Positions 1 through 6,270 are shown, numbered from the stretch's first letter. The stretch: DNA of 8,401 nt from G039029935 sp039029935 (GCA_039029935.1 JBCCFC010000580.1:1-8401), one strand, 5' to 3'. Made by a program: numbers and translations. Notes: generated from the letters alone by a model not told the origin.

Positions 1-13
1 ATTTTACTCTACT

Positions 14-43
14 CATCCGCGTTCGTCCGCGCTCGTCCGCGTC
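14..43. repeat. 10-bp tandem repeat, three copies (CGTCCGCGTT type)
   Basis: Three head-to-tail decamers are visible: CATCCGCGTT, CGTCCGCGCT and CGTCCGCGTC. On the minus strand they read as CGCGGACGA-type units. The array lies 35 nt past the stop codon of the DinB-like gene and overlaps no recognisable gene. Repeats of this style recur between genes in several environmental bacterial phyla. No function is visible here, and there is no T-tract to suggest a terminator. The copy number may be larger because the window begins 13 nt before the array. Confidence 0.75.
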
Positions 44-78
44 CAAAAACTGCTATTTGAGGTTCTCCAACAGTTCAG

Positions 79-555
79 CTAGATAACCTTATCATCCGTC
101 CCTGCCAACTGACGCAAAATTTCTGTCTGGCCGCTATGGTAACATTCATGCCACGCCATAAAGACAAGACGCTGTGCGCGTGTTGAACCGCTCTTTTCAT
201 CAACCACTTCGGCCAACTCTTCATCGGTCAGCGCATTCAACGCTGCCTCAATGATTTCCTGAGATTTTTCCAAATCACTAACAATACGCTCCAATCGCAA
301 CGCCTGCTCATCACTGGTGATTGGGTCTGAGCCATTTTTGTAATTGGCATAGTCATTGTCATCCCAAGGCGTTTCGGCCTTGGCTAAGTTCATGATGACA
401 TGACGATAGGCGACAATGTGACCTATTGTCCAGTTCATGCAATTACCACGAAAGGGCAGTTGAAGCAAGGTATCTTCATGCGATAGCCCTTTTAGCTGCA
501 TGTGGATGACGCCGTTTGAGCGTTGTAGTTGAAAAATAATTGAATCTGCGTTCAT
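79..555 (-). CDS. DinB-family (DinB/YfiT four-helix-bundle) metalloprotein
   Basis: A 158-aa protein, the usual length for the DinB/YfiT superfamily of four-helix bundles that bind a divalent metal through three histidines. The candidate ligands are visible: His46 in the NWTIGHIVAYR segment after helix 1-2, and His136 and His140 in the C-terminal WHECYHSGQTEILRQL segment. The HxxxH-then-GQ pattern is typical of the family. Members include bacillithiol- or mycothiol-dependent S-transferases and DNA-damage-inducible proteins of unknown activity, so the reaction cannot be stated. A longer frame opens at a GTG at 577-579. I prefer the ATG at 553-555 because AAAGGA lies 9 nt upstream, inside the longer version. 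It follows the small acidic protein gene by 30 nt on the same strand, so co-transcription with 586-945 and the Gfo/Idh gene is possible. No signal peptide or membrane segment is seen. Confidence 0.85.
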   Translation of the reverse strand: MNADSIIFQLQRSNGVIHMQLKGLSHEDTLLQLPFRGNCMNWTIGHIVAYRHVIMNLAKAETPWDDNDYANYKNGSDPITSDEQALRLERIVSDLEKSQEIIEAALNALTDEELAEVVDEKSGSTRAQRLVFMAWHECYHSGQTEILRQLAGTDDKVI

Positions 556-585
556 TGAGTTTGTTCCTTTTGTAACCACAAAATG

Positions 586-617
586 TTAAACCGCAGAGGG
601 CGCAGAGAACGCAGAGC
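586..617. repeat. CCGCAGAG-type repeat, left inverted copy
   Basis: Starting at TTAAA, the sequence runs CCGCAGAGGG, CGCAGAGAA, CGCAGAG: three near-periodic units of 9-10 bp. It is the inverted partner of the copy at 951-977. The first 16 bases from CCGCAG onward match the reverse complement of the right copy with one difference. It overlaps the 3' end of the small acidic protein gene and supplies its last codons. This repeat style is dispersed between genes in several bacterial phyla, and its origin is unknown. Confidence 0.8.
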
Positions 618-945
618 GAGAATTGCAGCGAGCAAGAGAGATTTCTTCTACCTCTTGAATCTCGTCATCTGTAAGTCCATCATACACAGCAAGTGCAAGT
701 CGAAAATTTTCTGGTAAGTCTTCGTCTTCATCAAATTCCGCCTTGCCTACGAACTCCAAATCCACCGAGTCTCTTTCTGGCTCGATAGTTGGAACAGGCT
801 TAGAGAGGAAATTACTGCGATCCAGAATAATTTCCTCAATCTCTGCAATTTCTTCATCTGATAGGCCAGCATAGACATCAGTAAGGACCCTCAGCCCCTC
901 TGGTATAGTCTCATCGCGTTCTATAGAATTAGGTAAATTACTCAA
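586..945 (-). CDS. Small acidic protein with two internal repeats, unknown function
   Basis: A 119-aa very acidic protein made of two copies of one roughly 32-residue unit, at residues 14-45 and 77-108 (offset 63). Shared features are a PE pair, VY.GL(S/T)D(D/E)EI, then E..EEI..L.R.N; just over half of the aligned positions look identical. Each unit is predicted to be mostly helical. I do not recognise a named family. The GLSDEEIAEIEEI...DRS style resembles the C-terminal tails of small antitoxin-like proteins, but no toxin partner is adjacent. There is no internal Met. The start is a TTG at 943-945, preceded 7 nt away by GGGGG, which is the edge of the right-hand flanking repeat. The last residues (SAFSAPSAV) and the stop are encoded by the left-hand repeat. 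The gene therefore fills the space between two inverted repeats, in the gap between the Gfo/Idh and DinB genes. It may be a real small gene or a repeat-borne cassette. Confidence 0.6.
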   Translation of the reverse strand: MSNLPNSIERDETIPEGLRVLTDVYAGLSDEEIAEIEEIILDRSNFLSKPVPTIEPERDSVDLEFVGKAEFDEDEDLPENFRLALAVYDGLTDDEIQEVEEISLARCNSRSAFSAPSAV

Positions 946-950
946 TCAGC

Positions 951-977
951 ACCCCCTCTGCGCTCTCTGCGGTTAAA
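951..977. repeat. CCGCAGAG-type repeat, right inverted copy
   Basis: CCCCTCTGCG followed by CTCTCTGCGGTTAA is the inverted counterpart of 586-617. It lies between the stop of the Gfo/Idh gene (982) and the TTG start of the small acidic protein gene. On the minus strand its GGGGG run sits where a ribosome binding site for that gene would be. Together the two copies form terminal-inverted-repeat-like ends about 390 nt apart. Confidence 0.8.
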
Positions 978-981
978 TTAT

Positions 982-2040
982 CTAAACCAGCGAAACCTCA
1001 CGCCCTTCCTCTTGGCTTCGATAGATACCATCCAAAATCGTCATCACCTGCAACGACTGCTCGGCTGGCACAAGTGAAGGCGCACCCGCTTTCACTGCCT
1101 GTGCAAATTCAACACATTCCAGTGCATGGGGCTCCATTGTGTCGGCTACCAACTTCAGCTCTGTGTTTGTAAATTGGCGGGTGTCATAGTTTGATTTCAG
1201 GATTTGGTTGTTGGGCCAATGGCTACCACCCTCTGTGCCATAGAGCCACATCTGCATATCCTCACCCTGTGTATCGTGGTGGAGCAACCAGCTTACTTCC
1301 AAGATCAAGGTTGCACCTGTATCAAAGCGCACAAAGGCAGCGGCAAAGTCCTCCACATCCATATCCTGTGGAACCAATACGCGACCCCATGAGCTAAATG
1401 CACCTTCGTGATGCGCCAGTGGGGCCTTGGCGACACCGCTGACTGATACCGGAGTTGGGTTGCCCATAAACCAGAGTGTCAGGTCTAGGATGTGAACACC
1501 GATGTCAATGGTTGGACCACCACCGCTGTTTTTCTTGTAGATGAAACCCGGACGTGGCGGCAGAAATCCACGACGGAGCATCCAGCTACGTGCATGGTAA
1601 ATATCACCCAACGCACCCGCGTCGATTTCCGCTTTCATGGCTTTGGAGTTGCCCTTGAAGCGGAAATGCTGTGCCGTCATCAACGTTTTGCCGCTGGCAT
1701 CACGCGCTTCGATCATCTTGTGGATATCGGCTGGTGTTGGTGCCAATGGCTTCTCGCAGATGACATGCTTGCCTGCATTGAGCGCACCCACAACCAACTC
1801 TGTATGATACATGTTGGGTGTACAGACATCAATAATGTCGATGTCTGGATTGCTGAACAGGTCTGCGGGGTCGGTTGACAGATTGGTGACGCCATGTTGA
1901 TCGCCCCATGCGGCTAAAGCTGGCTCAAAGACATCGCTGCCCGCAATTACCTCTGCATCTTCGGACGCTGCCCAACCTGGCATGTGTGTTTTGGCGATAC
2001 CACCGACACCGATGACACCCACTTTTAGTGTATCTGACAT
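982..2040 (-). CDS. Gfo/Idh/MocA family NAD(P)-dependent oxidoreductase
   Basis: A 352-aa protein, full length for this family of sugar, inositol and pseudo-sugar dehydrogenases. The N-terminal Rossmann fold is clear: VGVIGVGGIA (residues 7-16) carries the dinucleotide-binding GxGxxA. The CEKPLA segment (95-100) holds the conserved EKP, whose Lys97 is the usual catalytic lysine. The C-terminal alpha/beta domain carries GGGPTIDIGVHILDL (173-187), the conserved DxxxH signature with Asp179 and His183. The substrate cannot be read from sequence; members act on glucose, myo-inositol, N-acetylhexosamines and others. The frame can be extended to a TTG at 2074-2076. The ATG at 2038-2040 is preferred because AAAAAGGA lies about 10 nt upstream of it, inside the extended part. 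The gene is cytoplasmic with no signal peptide. It is separated from the upstream cupin/dioxygenase pair by a long palindrome, so it may be a separate transcription unit. Confidence 0.93.
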   Translation of the reverse strand: MSDTLKVGVIGVGGIAKTHMPGWAASEDAEVIAGSDVFEPALAAWGDQHGVTNLSTDPADLFSNPDIDIIDVCTPNMYHTELVVGALNAGKHVICEKPLAPTPADIHKMIEARDASGKTLMTAQHFRFKGNSKAMKAEIDAGALGDIYHARSWMLRRGFLPPRPGFIYKKNSGGGPTIDIGVHILDLTLWFMGNPTPVSVSGVAKAPLAHHEGAFSSWGRVLVPQDMDVEDFAAAFVRFDTGATLILEVSWLLHHDTQGEDMQMWLYGTEGGSHWPNNQILKSNYDTRQFTNTELKLVADTMEPHALECVEFAQAVKAGAPSLVPAEQSLQVMTILDGIYRSQEEGREVSLV

Positions 2041-2137
2041 TTTAATGTTTTCCTTTTTGGTTTCGTTTGTTGCCAACTAATAAGCTGGCAGATATTGATG
2101 ATTATTTGTCTGGGCGTTGGTCAGCGTTTCTGCCAAA

Positions 2138-2192
2138 CGTAACACGGGCATCCTGCCCGTCGCCGGTGTACGGGCAGGATGCCCGTGTTACG
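2138..2192. repeat. Nested palindrome: 23-bp perfect inverted repeat, each arm itself a hairpin
   Basis: The arms 2138-2160 and 2170-2192 are perfect reverse complements over 23 bp, separated by the 9-nt spacer CGCCGGTGT. Each arm also contains a 7-bp hairpin of its own (ACGGGCA, 3-nt loop, TGCCCGT). The DNA could thus fold as one long stem or two short ones. Partial pairing continues outward (CCAAA against TTGG) with one bulged base. It lies 50 nt past the cupin stop and about 98 nt before the Gfo/Idh start on the minus strand. There is no clear U-tract after it, so it is better called an intergenic palindromic repeat than an intrinsic terminator, although it may affect mRNA ends. Confidence 0.9.
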
Positions 2193-2242
2193 TTGGACGA
2201 ATCCTTGACGAAAGCCTTTATTTGATTATAGCGTAAGAGCCA

Positions 2243-2680
2243 TTAAATTGAAAACTGTTCGCAAATTCCTGCAACCACATCTGCCGATAATTTGGCGTAG
2301 TTGCTGTTCTCCACAGTGGTGTCTGTGCGCTCAAAGAGGATGATGTGCGCATCAGTGGTCATGACAACGTTGTGCCACACCGATTGCTGGATATTGTAGG
2401 CAACGTTGTGCTGCATGGCGAAAACAGCGGGCGCAATCGGTTGCCCAGCATCATCGTCGCAGATCACCAAATCCGCCTGCCCCGCCGTCAGAATAAAGAC
2501 CTCATTGGTTTCGTTGTGGCGTTCCACTTGCTGGAAGTGGGCGGGGTCATTGGCATCCGAATGACGCAGCATGGCAACCCGCCAGCCTCGAAAGTCAAGC
2601 ACAGGTATGTAGGTCTGTTCAAACGACGCTCCGACCTCAAGCAAATGCTCAGGAACATCTGGATAGCGTATCTCTGCCAT
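2243..2680 (-). CDS. Small single-domain cupin-fold protein
   Basis: A 145-aa protein fitting a single RmlC-like cupin beta-barrel. Motif 1 appears as VERHNETNEVFILTAG (residues 52-67), with His55, Glu57 and Glu60 as possible metal ligands; the usual second histidine of HxH is replaced by Glu. Motif 2 is AYNIQQSVWHNVVM (94-107) with His103 as the expected last ligand. It probably binds a metal and either a sugar-like or a small carboxylate ligand; no reaction can be assigned. The start is the ATG at 2678-2680, with GGGGA 5 nt upstream. An in-frame ATG at 2690-2692 has its purine run directly against the codon and is less likely. This ATG overlaps the TAA of the upstream PhyH gene by one base (TAATG). 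That points to translational coupling and to a shared function with the dioxygenase. Confidence 0.75.
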   Translation of the reverse strand: MAEIRYPDVPEHLLEVGASFEQTYIPVLDFRGWRVAMLRHSDANDPAHFQQVERHNETNEVFILTAGQADLVICDDDAGQPIAPAVFAMQHNVAYNIQQSVWHNVVMTTDAHIILFERTDTTVENSNYAKLSADVVAGICEQFSI

Positions 2681-3567
2681 TATATTCCCCATTCCTTGCG
2701 CGCATCTTCCATCTCCACCGTCTTGCCCTTGGTCCAGGCATAGTGCGCAATCGGATTCTCGCCAATCCAGCGTTCATCAACAGGCTCATCCGCTGGCTGG
2801 TAGCGTGTGTCTGTGCTGATGCGGAAACGGTTTGTCGTGTTTTTCAGCGAGCCGTGCATGGTGTACATGCCAAAGATCAGCACATCGCCCATCTCAAACT
2901 CTGCCGTGCGCCAATAGCCACCAAATTGCTCGACCAACTCTAGTGGATCATTGGAGAACCAGCCTGTCACCTTGTCGCGGTCCACATCCATCTGCCCATA
3001 AGTGTCTTTGACCCGATCAAATTGATGCGAGCCTGTCAGCACCGCCAACGGACCCATCTCATAGGAAGTATCCCCCAGCGGTGTCCACAACGTACAAATA
3101 TTGTGTGTCCCCCGACCCATGTAGACGATGTCGTAGTGCGCGCCGGTGAAATTCCCCTCAGCCAACGCCCGTAGCCACTTAAAATCATAGGTCAGGGTGG
3201 GCTTGTCAAAGAAATCGCTAAAGAATTCCATCAGTTCCGGTGCTTCCACCAAATTCAAAAATTCAGGTGTATGTGTAACCGCCTTGGCCCCACCCAAGAA
3301 TTTGCCCTTCTTGCCCGGCTCAATCACACCATCCTCAAGCGGATGATTGCCATCTACCACACCTGCCTCGGCCATATTCTCCAACACAACCCGCCGCGCC
3401 GCTTTTACTTTGTCACGGTTATGCAATCCACGCAATAGCAGATAGCCATCCTCTGCCAGTCGAGACCGCAATGCAGATGGGTTCCCTTTAATATCGGTGG
3501 AATCGTGCAGAACGCCCAAGTGTGGTCCACCCAACTCCATCTCTCGTTTGCCCATTGTTAGTTTCAT
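2680..3567 (-). CDS. Phytanoyl-CoA dioxygenase (PhyH) family Fe(II)/2-oxoglutarate oxygenase, copy A
   Basis: A 295-aa protein with the double-stranded beta-helix signature of the PhyH family. The iron-binding HxD is at GAHYDIV (His144, Asp146). The distal histidine is His238 in MYTMHGS. Arg249, eleven residues later, is placed as expected for the 2-oxoglutarate carboxylate. The GPLAVLTGSHQFD segment (172-184) is a common family landmark. Such enzymes use oxygen and 2-oxoglutarate to hydroxylate a small substrate, releasing succinate and CO2. The substrate here is unknown; nothing indicates an acyl-CoA in particular. The start at 3565-3567 has a weak AGTGAG about 7 nt upstream; ATGs at residues 5 and 10 are alternatives. 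It is coupled to the cupin gene by a one-base overlap. A strong hairpin and a candidate promoter lie upstream. It is only distantly similar to the other two PhyH proteins here. Confidence 0.9.
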   Translation of the reverse strand: MKLTMGKREMELGGPHLGVLHDSTDIKGNPSALRSRLAEDGYLLLRGLHNRDKVKAARRVVLENMAEAGVVDGNHPLEDGVIEPGKKGKFLGGAKAVTHTPEFLNLVEAPELMEFFSDFFDKPTLTYDFKWLRALAEGNFTGAHYDIVYMGRGTHNICTLWTPLGDTSYEMGPLAVLTGSHQFDRVKDTYGQMDVDRDKVTGWFSNDPLELVEQFGGYWRTAEFEMGDVLIFGMYTMHGSLKNTTNRFRISTDTRYQPADEPVDERWIGENPIAHYAWTKGKTVEMEDARKEWGI

Positions 3568-3586
3568 AAAGTACTCACTTTACAAT

Positions 3587-3625
3587 ATGAAAAGGAGTTA
3601 GGTGCTACACCCAACTCCTTTTCAT
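3587..3625 (-). terminator. 18-bp stem-loop between the GH4 and PhyH-A genes (terminator or leader hairpin)
   Basis: The arms 3587-3604 and 3608-3625 pair over 18 bp with a 3-nt loop (3605-3607) and one mismatch, which is a G-U wobble in minus-strand RNA. The RNA reads ...GAAAAGGAG, GC-containing stem, CTCCTTTTCATATT..., so a U-rich run follows the strong core and an A-run precedes it. That is the form of an intrinsic terminator, possibly working both ways. It starts 41 nt past the GH4 stop and ends 19 nt before the PhyH-A start. It would either end the GH4 message or sit in the PhyH-A leader. Confidence 0.7.
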
Positions 3626-3628
3626 TGA

Positions 3629-3658
3629 ATTATCGACTTGAAAATTCTAAAATTTCAA
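3629..3658 (-). promoter_or_regulatory. Candidate sigma70-type promoter for the PhyH-A/cupin pair
   Basis: On the minus strand TTGAAA (3653-3658) and GATAAT (3629-3634) are separated by 18 nt; each hexamer is one base off consensus. Transcription would begin near 3622, inside the stem-loop at 3587-3625. An AT-rich imperfect palindrome (TTGAAA...TTTCAA, 3638-3658) overlaps the -35 and spacer and could be an operator. The region is AT-rich, so a chance match is possible. Confidence 0.4.
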
Positions 3659-3666
3659 CTTTATGT

Positions 3667-5247
3667 CTATGCGGCCACAGCCACCTTCTGCTCCTCCGGC
3701 TCCTGCGTCATATTCCCCTTATCCGCCGCCGCAGCATTGGCCCGCGCCAACTCTTTCTGCTCGGCCATCTCCTCCACGCTCTTGGTATGCAAGCGTGCCG
3801 CACCCTGTGTTTGGCGCAATCGTACCCGCGTGTTGTCCAGCACGGCCATCTCCAGTCGACGCGCCGCCTTGGGAATCTCATCCGCATATTGTGGCAACCA
3901 CTGCGCCTGCGCCACCAACATCTCATCGGTCATCTGCCAGATTTCCTCTGGGTCACAGACAGCAGCGGTCAGTGGATCGTGGAGCATAGCCTGTTTCAAC
4001 AGCGTGACATCGCCGTGTACGGCCGCCTCAACTGCCATGCGCTGCACATAGATGCTGGCGGAACAGGTAGCGGCACAGGCCAATGGTAGATCACCGACCA
4101 CAGGCATGTTCATGCCATTCTTGTCCACATAGCCAGGAATCTCGATGACACATTCGTCGGGAATGTTGGTGATATGGTTGTCATTCATGATGTTGAAGAA
4201 ACCACGATAGACCTTGCCTGTCTCCAACCCCTCGATGATGTAGGAGCCATGCTCTTCACTGCGGTTGTCATAGCTGATCTTTGGCGGGTCTTCCTTGAGC
4301 CAGTTGGGGAAGTCAGTTTCAAACCAGTTGCGCCCCTCGGTGCAGACACGCAGATAGCCACCTGTCTCGCCGTTGATCCAGGTTGAGAGGTCGATCCAGC
4401 GTGTAATCTCGTCTGGGCGTTTGCGATACCAAGGTACATACTCGCTGACATGGCCGTTGGACTCGGTGGTGTAGTGACCAAAGCGACGCAACATGTCGAT
4501 GCGTACTTTCTCTTTGATGGGATACTCTGGATGCCCTTCAAAGAGTTCAAGCAGACGATCCGTCATATCCTCACCGCGCCACTGTACCTTGAGATACCAG
4601 GTTTGGTGATTGATGCCGCCCACAATAATGTCAACATCATTGCGATGCACCGTCTCATCCTCACCGATGATGCCCTCGCCCTTGGCCCAATGCTCAATAC
4701 AGCGCGCAATCTGCCAGTGTCCACCCTGCACACCATGACAGAGACCGATGGTGTTGACACCGCCATATTTGTTACACGCCCACACATTCATCGCCATCGG
4801 ATTCGAGTAGTTCAGGAAAAGCGCATCCTGCTTGCCGACCTCACGAATGTCTTTACACATGCTCAACAGTGCCGGAATGGTGCGCTGCCCATACATGATG
4901 CCACCCGCACAGATGGTGTCGCCCACACATTGGTCAACGCCATATTTCAGCGGAATGTCAATGTCCGTTTGGAACGCCGCCAGTCCACCCTGACGAATCG
5001 TGCTGATGACATAGTTGGCGTCCGTGATAGCCTCACGCTGATCCGTCGTCATCTCAATCTTGGCAGGCAACCCATTGGCGTCAATGTCACGCTGCGCCAA
5101 CTGCCCAATCATGTCCAGATTCTGTTCCGAAATGTCCATAAACACAAAGGTCGTGTCCTGTAGCTGTGGCACGGCCAAAATATCATGCATCAATTTGCGT
5201 GTAAAGCCGATTGACCCCGCGCCAATCATGGCGATGCGAATACCCAT
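3667..5247 (-). CDS. Glycoside hydrolase family 4 (alpha-galactosidase/alpha-glucosidase-like), NAD and metal dependent
   Basis: A 526-aa cytoplasmic GH4 enzyme. The N-terminal Rossmann motif is IAMIGAGSIGFTRKL (residues 5-19). STIRQGG (82-88) and the long VGDTICAGGIMYGQRTIP stretch (108-125) are typical of the AglA/MelA branch. NYSNP (146-150) gives the conserved Asn149. GLCHGVQGG (168-176) supplies the metal-binding Cys170 and GGINHQTW (210-217) the metal-binding His214. GH4 enzymes oxidise the sugar at C3 with bound NAD, eliminate the glycosidic oxygen and re-reduce the product; they need a divalent metal and usually reducing conditions. The residue after Cys-His helps sort activities within the family. 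CHGV here is neither the CHSV recalled for MelA-type alpha-galactosidases nor the CHEV recalled for alpha-galacturonidases, so the sugar is left open. It is longer than E. coli MelA (about 450 aa), partly through a charged, alanine-rich tail (about 488-526). The start has AAGGAG 8 nt upstream. A candidate promoter lies at 5326-5354. Confidence 0.93.
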   Translation of the reverse strand: MGIRIAMIGAGSIGFTRKLMHDILAVPQLQDTTFVFMDISEQNLDMIGQLAQRDIDANGLPAKIEMTTDQREAITDANYVISTIRQGGLAAFQTDIDIPLKYGVDQCVGDTICAGGIMYGQRTIPALLSMCKDIREVGKQDALFLNYSNPMAMNVWACNKYGGVNTIGLCHGVQGGHWQIARCIEHWAKGEGIIGEDETVHRNDVDIIVGGINHQTWYLKVQWRGEDMTDRLLELFEGHPEYPIKEKVRIDMLRRFGHYTTESNGHVSEYVPWYRKRPDEITRWIDLSTWINGETGGYLRVCTEGRNWFETDFPNWLKEDPPKISYDNRSEEHGSYIIEGLETGKVYRGFFNIMNDNHITNIPDECVIEIPGYVDKNGMNMPVVGDLPLACAATCSASIYVQRMAVEAAVHGDVTLLKQAMLHDPLTAAVCDPEEIWQMTDEMLVAQAQWLPQYADEIPKAARRLEMAVLDNTRVRLRQTQGAARLHTKSVEEMAEQKELARANAAAADKGNMTQEPEEQKVAVAA

Positions 5248-5325
5248 GTTGTTTTCTCCTTGTTAAATCTTTGCACAGGCAACCCTACCTGTACGCATAT
5301 GCAAACCTATAGAATGGATGTATGC

Positions 5326-5354
5326 ATTGTAATCACTTCAACGCTGTCTGGCAA
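5326..5354 (-). promoter_or_regulatory. Candidate sigma70-type promoter for the GH4 gene
   Basis: On the minus strand TTGCCA (5349-5354) and TACAAT (5326-5331) are separated by exactly 17 nt; each hexamer differs from consensus by one base. It lies just past the stop of the upstream PhyH-B gene (5365). The predicted start near 5319 gives a leader of about 70 nt. The leader holds the short palindrome GCATATGC (5295-5302), a possible but unproven regulatory site. The hit suggests GH4 can be transcribed independently of PhyH-B. Confidence 0.5.
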
Positions 5355-5364
5355 ACGTCAAAAA

Positions 5365-6270
5365 TTACATCATGCCCCCTGCATTCTCTGCATCTTCCCC
5401 CGATTGTGCCGCAAAAATGGATGTGTAACCACCCGACCAATCCGGTGGAATCTGGCACGGTCGTGGATCATGTTGCGCCCACTGCACAGGCTTGCCCCGC
5501 ACCACCTCATAGGTATGTGCGGATGGGTCTGGGTGTGGCGTATATGCTTTGGCATCGGCTGAGGTGTAGCAGTTGAGCAGCAATGGACGCGGGCTTTTGG
5601 CTTTGCTGGAAGGGGAAAAATGCAGTGTACGGCAGTTGTGGATTGTAATCGAGCCAGCCTTGCCCGTGAGATATTGTGTTTGGTCCATATCAATGGTGGC
5701 CGCATCCTCTGTGCTGAGACTGCCGACCCAGCTACCCTGTGCATCATATTGATTGTAGAGTGGCCCATTATGGCTGCCGGGCAGGACACCCAAGGGGCCG
5801 TTAGTCATGTCGGTGTCAGCCAAGTAGCAGCCGATGGTAAAGACATTGTAGTTGGTGTGGGGGAAGAACTGAATGTCCTGATGCCACTTTACCGTGTCCG
5901 ATTCATCAAACCATTTAAAGTTGAGTTTGGAGTGATGGAAGACAACATTTGGGCCAGCCAGATCAGCGGCGACATCTGCCATCAACCCAGACGCAAATGC
6001 CCAAAAGCGTTCGTGCTGCTCGTCCGGACGTTTCAAACGACGTAACACTGGCGTCTCTGCGCTATGACCGGGACCGATGTCAAAGACGCGCCCTGATGCC
6101 GTTTCGTTGCGACTGGCATCCATAAACTCATGGGTCACATCCACCAATGCGGCAACCAGATCGGCTGGCACAAAGTCCTCTACACCGACATAGCCATGTT
6201 CAAAGTAATGTTCCCGTTGTGCCTGTGTCAGCACATGCGGTGCATAGGATAGAATTTCCTCTGGTTTCAT
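5365..6270 (-). CDS. Phytanoyl-CoA dioxygenase (PhyH) family Fe(II)/2-oxoglutarate oxygenase, copy B
   Basis: A 301-aa PhyH-family oxygenase. VKWHQDIQFFPHTNYN (127-142) holds the iron ligands His130 and Asp132. The third ligand is most likely His217 in CRTLHFSP, with Arg228 eleven residues on for 2-oxoglutarate. GPLGVLPGSHNGPL (158-171) is the family landmark loop. The substrate is unknown. The frame extends upstream to an ATG at 6346-6348. The ATG at 6268-6270 is chosen because AAGGAG stands 7 nt before it and the extra 26 residues look like untranslated leader. It is the first minus-strand gene of the cluster, facing away from the nuclease gene. It is followed after 117 nt by the GH4 gene. 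The His-Gln-Asp form of the iron motif is shared with copy C and differs from the His-Tyr-Asp of copy A. Confidence 0.9.
   Translation of the reverse strand: MKPEEILSYAPHVLTQAQREHYFEHGYVGVEDFVPADLVAALVDVTHEFMDASRNETASGRVFDIGPGHSAETPVLRRLKRPDEQHERFWAFASGLMADVAADLAGPNVVFHHSKLNFKWFDESDTVKWHQDIQFFPHTNYNVFTIGCYLADTDMTNGPLGVLPGSHNGPLYNQYDAQGSWVGSLSTEDAATIDMDQTQYLTGKAGSITIHNCRTLHFSPSSKAKSPRPLLLNCYTSADAKAYTPHPDPSAHTYEVVRGKPVQWAQHDPRPCQIPPDWSGGYTSIFAAQSGEDAENAGGMM

Noticed and set aside
586..945. Toxin-antitoxin pair with the small acidic protein as antitoxin
   Set aside because: The neighbours are a DinB-like protein and an oxidoreductase. No toxin-like gene is adjacent, so only a loose resemblance is noted.
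1492..1878. A 128-codon open frame on the plus strand
   Set aside because: It is antisense to the Gfo/Idh gene; its Cys/Trp/His-rich product has no recognisable motif.
2041..2076. N-terminal extension of the Gfo/Idh protein from a TTG
   Set aside because: The extension contains the AAAAAGGA ribosome-binding site of the downstream ATG, and the Rossmann strand follows that ATG at normal distance.
4450..5163. A 237-codon open frame on the plus strand
   Set aside because: It lies wholly antisense within the GH4 gene, whose catalytic motifs fix the minus strand as coding. The antisense product shows no recognisable domain, and long antisense frames are common in such genes.
5620..6045. A 141-codon open frame on the plus strand
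   Set aside because: It is antisense to PhyH-B, overlaps the region encoding the iron-binding motif, and has no recognisable domain.
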